Assembly (NCBI RefSeq): GCF_003233655.1
Contig: NZ_CP029829.1
Location: forward strand, 2,523,501-2,587,500
Direction: 5' to 3'
DNA from: Azospirillum ramasamyi
GTDB taxonomy: Bacteria > Pseudomonadota > Alphaproteobacteria > Azospirillales > Azospirillaceae
DNA: 64,000 nt
Below the pieces are notes generated by a model. It had not been told where the DNA came from. It made no database searches and saw nothing but the letters and a program-made list of their open reading frames with translations. The position numbers and the translations under genes were made by a program. Below, in pieces: positions 62,889-64,000 of the stretch; position 1 is the stretch's first letter; every line of letters starts with the position of its first letter.

Positions 62889-64000
62889 TCAGCAGCTTGT
62901 GGCCTTGTTGCAGCCCTTCTCTTCCAGGGAGGCCGGCGCCGGGGTGCGCGCCAGTTGCAGGCCGCTGCGGGAATCCTCGAACAGCCTGTCGATCGCCCGA
63001 CGGGCCTGCAGGAAGTTCTGGAGTTCCCGCCCTTCCAGCTTCTCGCCGGTCGGCAGGTCGACGGAGCGCGGGTTCACCGGCTGCCCGCCCTTCAGCACCT
63101 CGTAATGCAGGTGCGGACCGGTTGACCGCCCGGTGGAGCCGACATAGCCGATGATGTCGCCCTGATCGACCCGCGCACCGCGGCGGATCGACTTGGCGAA
63201 GCGGCTCATATGGGCGTAGGCGGTGGAGATCTCGGTGTTGTGGCGGATGCGGACATAATTGCCGTAGGAGCTGTTGCGCTCTGCCAGCTCGATGGTGCCG
63301 CGGCCGGCGGCGTAGATCGGCGTACCCGACGGCGCTCCGAAATCCACGCCCTTGTGCATCTTGCTGAAGCCCAGGATCGGGTGGCGGCGCATGCCGAAGC
63401 CCGACGTGATGCGGGCGCCGTCGATCGGGGTGCGCAGAAGGGCGCGGCGGATGCTCTCGCCGTCGCCATTGTAATAGTCGATCCGCCCGTCGCGGGTCTT
63501 GAACCGGTAGATCGGCATGTCCTCGCCGCTCAGTGTCAGCGACGCGTACAGCAACTCGCCTTCGCCCGCCTCGGTGCCGTCGGCGGTGATCAGCTTCTCA
63601 TACATCACCTCGAAGCGGTCGCCCGGCTGCAGGTCGCGCTGGAAGTCGACGTCATAGGAGAAGTTCTGGAGGAAGGCCATCATGACCGAGATCGGAACCC
63701 GGGCCTGCGCCCCCGCTTCGAACAGGCTGGAGCGGATGACGCCCTGCGCCGCGACCGGCTTGCGCGTCACCGGCTTCTCGATCTGGCTGGAGGTGAAACC
63801 GGCATCGCCGTTGCGCGCGATCGATACCGACCGCAGCGGATCGGGCGCGAACTCCAAGCCTACGAACTTGCGGGCCCCGCTGCGGCGCGGTTCGAACAGA
63901 ACCGTGACGCGCTGGCCGACCTGGAGACGGCGAGGGTTGTAGACGTCGCGCAGAGCGGCGACCGCATCATGGGCATCGTTCGCCGGCACCTTCGCTTCGG
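62889..64000 (-). CDS. M23 family metallopeptidase (cut by right edge)
   Basis: The frame runs off the right edge at 64000, so only the C-terminal 370 residues are visible. They begin with a LysM/OapA-like segment (DVYNPRRLQVGQRVTVLFEP) and continue with a beta-rich domain and a LytM/M23 domain. The zinc-binding motifs are present: HKGVDFGAPSGTPIYAAG (His and Asp) and STGPHLHYEVLKGG (His-x-His). It is probably a periplasmic peptidoglycan DD-endopeptidase or a regulator of one. The last 35 residues, after PRSVDLPTG, hold a basic helix and two cysteines near the end (KGCNKATSC). Confidence 0.92.
   Translation of the reverse strand, partial: EAKVPANDAHDAVAALRDVYNPRRLQVGQRVTVLFEPRRSGARKFVGLEFAPDPLRSVSIARNGDAGFTSSQIEKPVTRKPVAAQGVIRSSLFEAGAQARVPISVMMAFLQNFSYDVDFQRDLQPGDRFEVMYEKLITADGTEAGEGELLYASLTLSGEDMPIYRFKTRDGRIDYYNGDGESIRRALLRTPIDGARITSGFGMRRHPILGFSKMHKGVDFGAPSGTPIYAAGRGTIELAERNSSYGNYVRIRHNTEISTAYAHMSRFAKSIRRGARVDQGDIIGYVGSTGRSTGPHLHYEVLKGGQPVNPRSVDLPTGEKLEGRELQNFLQARRAIDRLFEDSRSGLQLARTPAPASLEEKGCNKATSC

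Overview
The window is a GC-rich stretch of alphaproteobacterial chromosome. Gene content and gene order fit Rhodospirillales, most likely Azospirillum or a close relative. This assignment is an inference from protein sequence and synteny; no rRNA or other species marker is present. Almost everything is core housekeeping. I see no insertion sequence, prophage, integrase or CRISPR array, and one tRNA gene.

Left part (1-21.2 kb). A truncated ccmC lies at the edge, followed by a small RHH/PIN toxin-antitoxin-like pair. Then come two long minus-strand blocks. Reading right to left, the first is miaB, phoH, ybeY, corC-like, lnt, an XRE regulator, metK and trmB (tRNA modification, ribosome maturation, envelope lipoprotein acylation, SAM synthesis). 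The second is rimP, nusA, ylxR-L7Ae, infB, rbfA, truB, rpsO and pnp (transcription-translation coupling, ribosome assembly, RNA decay). Terminator hairpins follow metK, trmB, rpsO and pnp.

Middle part (21.4-44.9 kb). This is a mosaic of short units: a GNAT acetyltransferase, apaG, folE, a ybaK-type deacylase, tRNA-Arg(CCT), a molybdopterin oxidoreductase, a large MscS-type channel, DUF2244, a STAS-like protein, nth, a bactofilin, an EI24 membrane protein and a PfkB/adenosine kinase. Next come a divergent pair of single-pass coiled-coil proteins, a TauE/TIGR02186/Usp/Nfu run, DUF1848, a CheY-like receiver, grpE-hrcA, a creatininase-family protein, a YifB/ComM ATPase and a secreted alpha/beta hydrolase.

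Right part (45-64 kb). A cluster of three tiny genes precedes a MarR-like regulator. It is followed by a C15 peptidase homologue that has lost its catalytic cysteine, then trpS, gshB, sirB1, yraN and rsmI divergent from an LppC/LpoA-type lipoprotein. A complete polar amino acid ABC transporter (ATPase, binding protein, two permeases), an AspT/YidE-type transporter, ccmAB, a periplasmic glutathione peroxidase, a His/Pro-rich exported protein, motA without motB and an M23 peptidase cut by the right edge complete the window.

No new multi-gene system is evident. The most interesting signals are the cysteine-less C15 peptidase, the divergent coiled-coil pair, two near-identical TACCC/GGGTA dyads upstream of the His/Pro-rich gene, a recurrent GTAAGGATA word in intergenic DNA, the small-gene cluster near 45.3-45.9 kb and the very acidic tail on RbfA.
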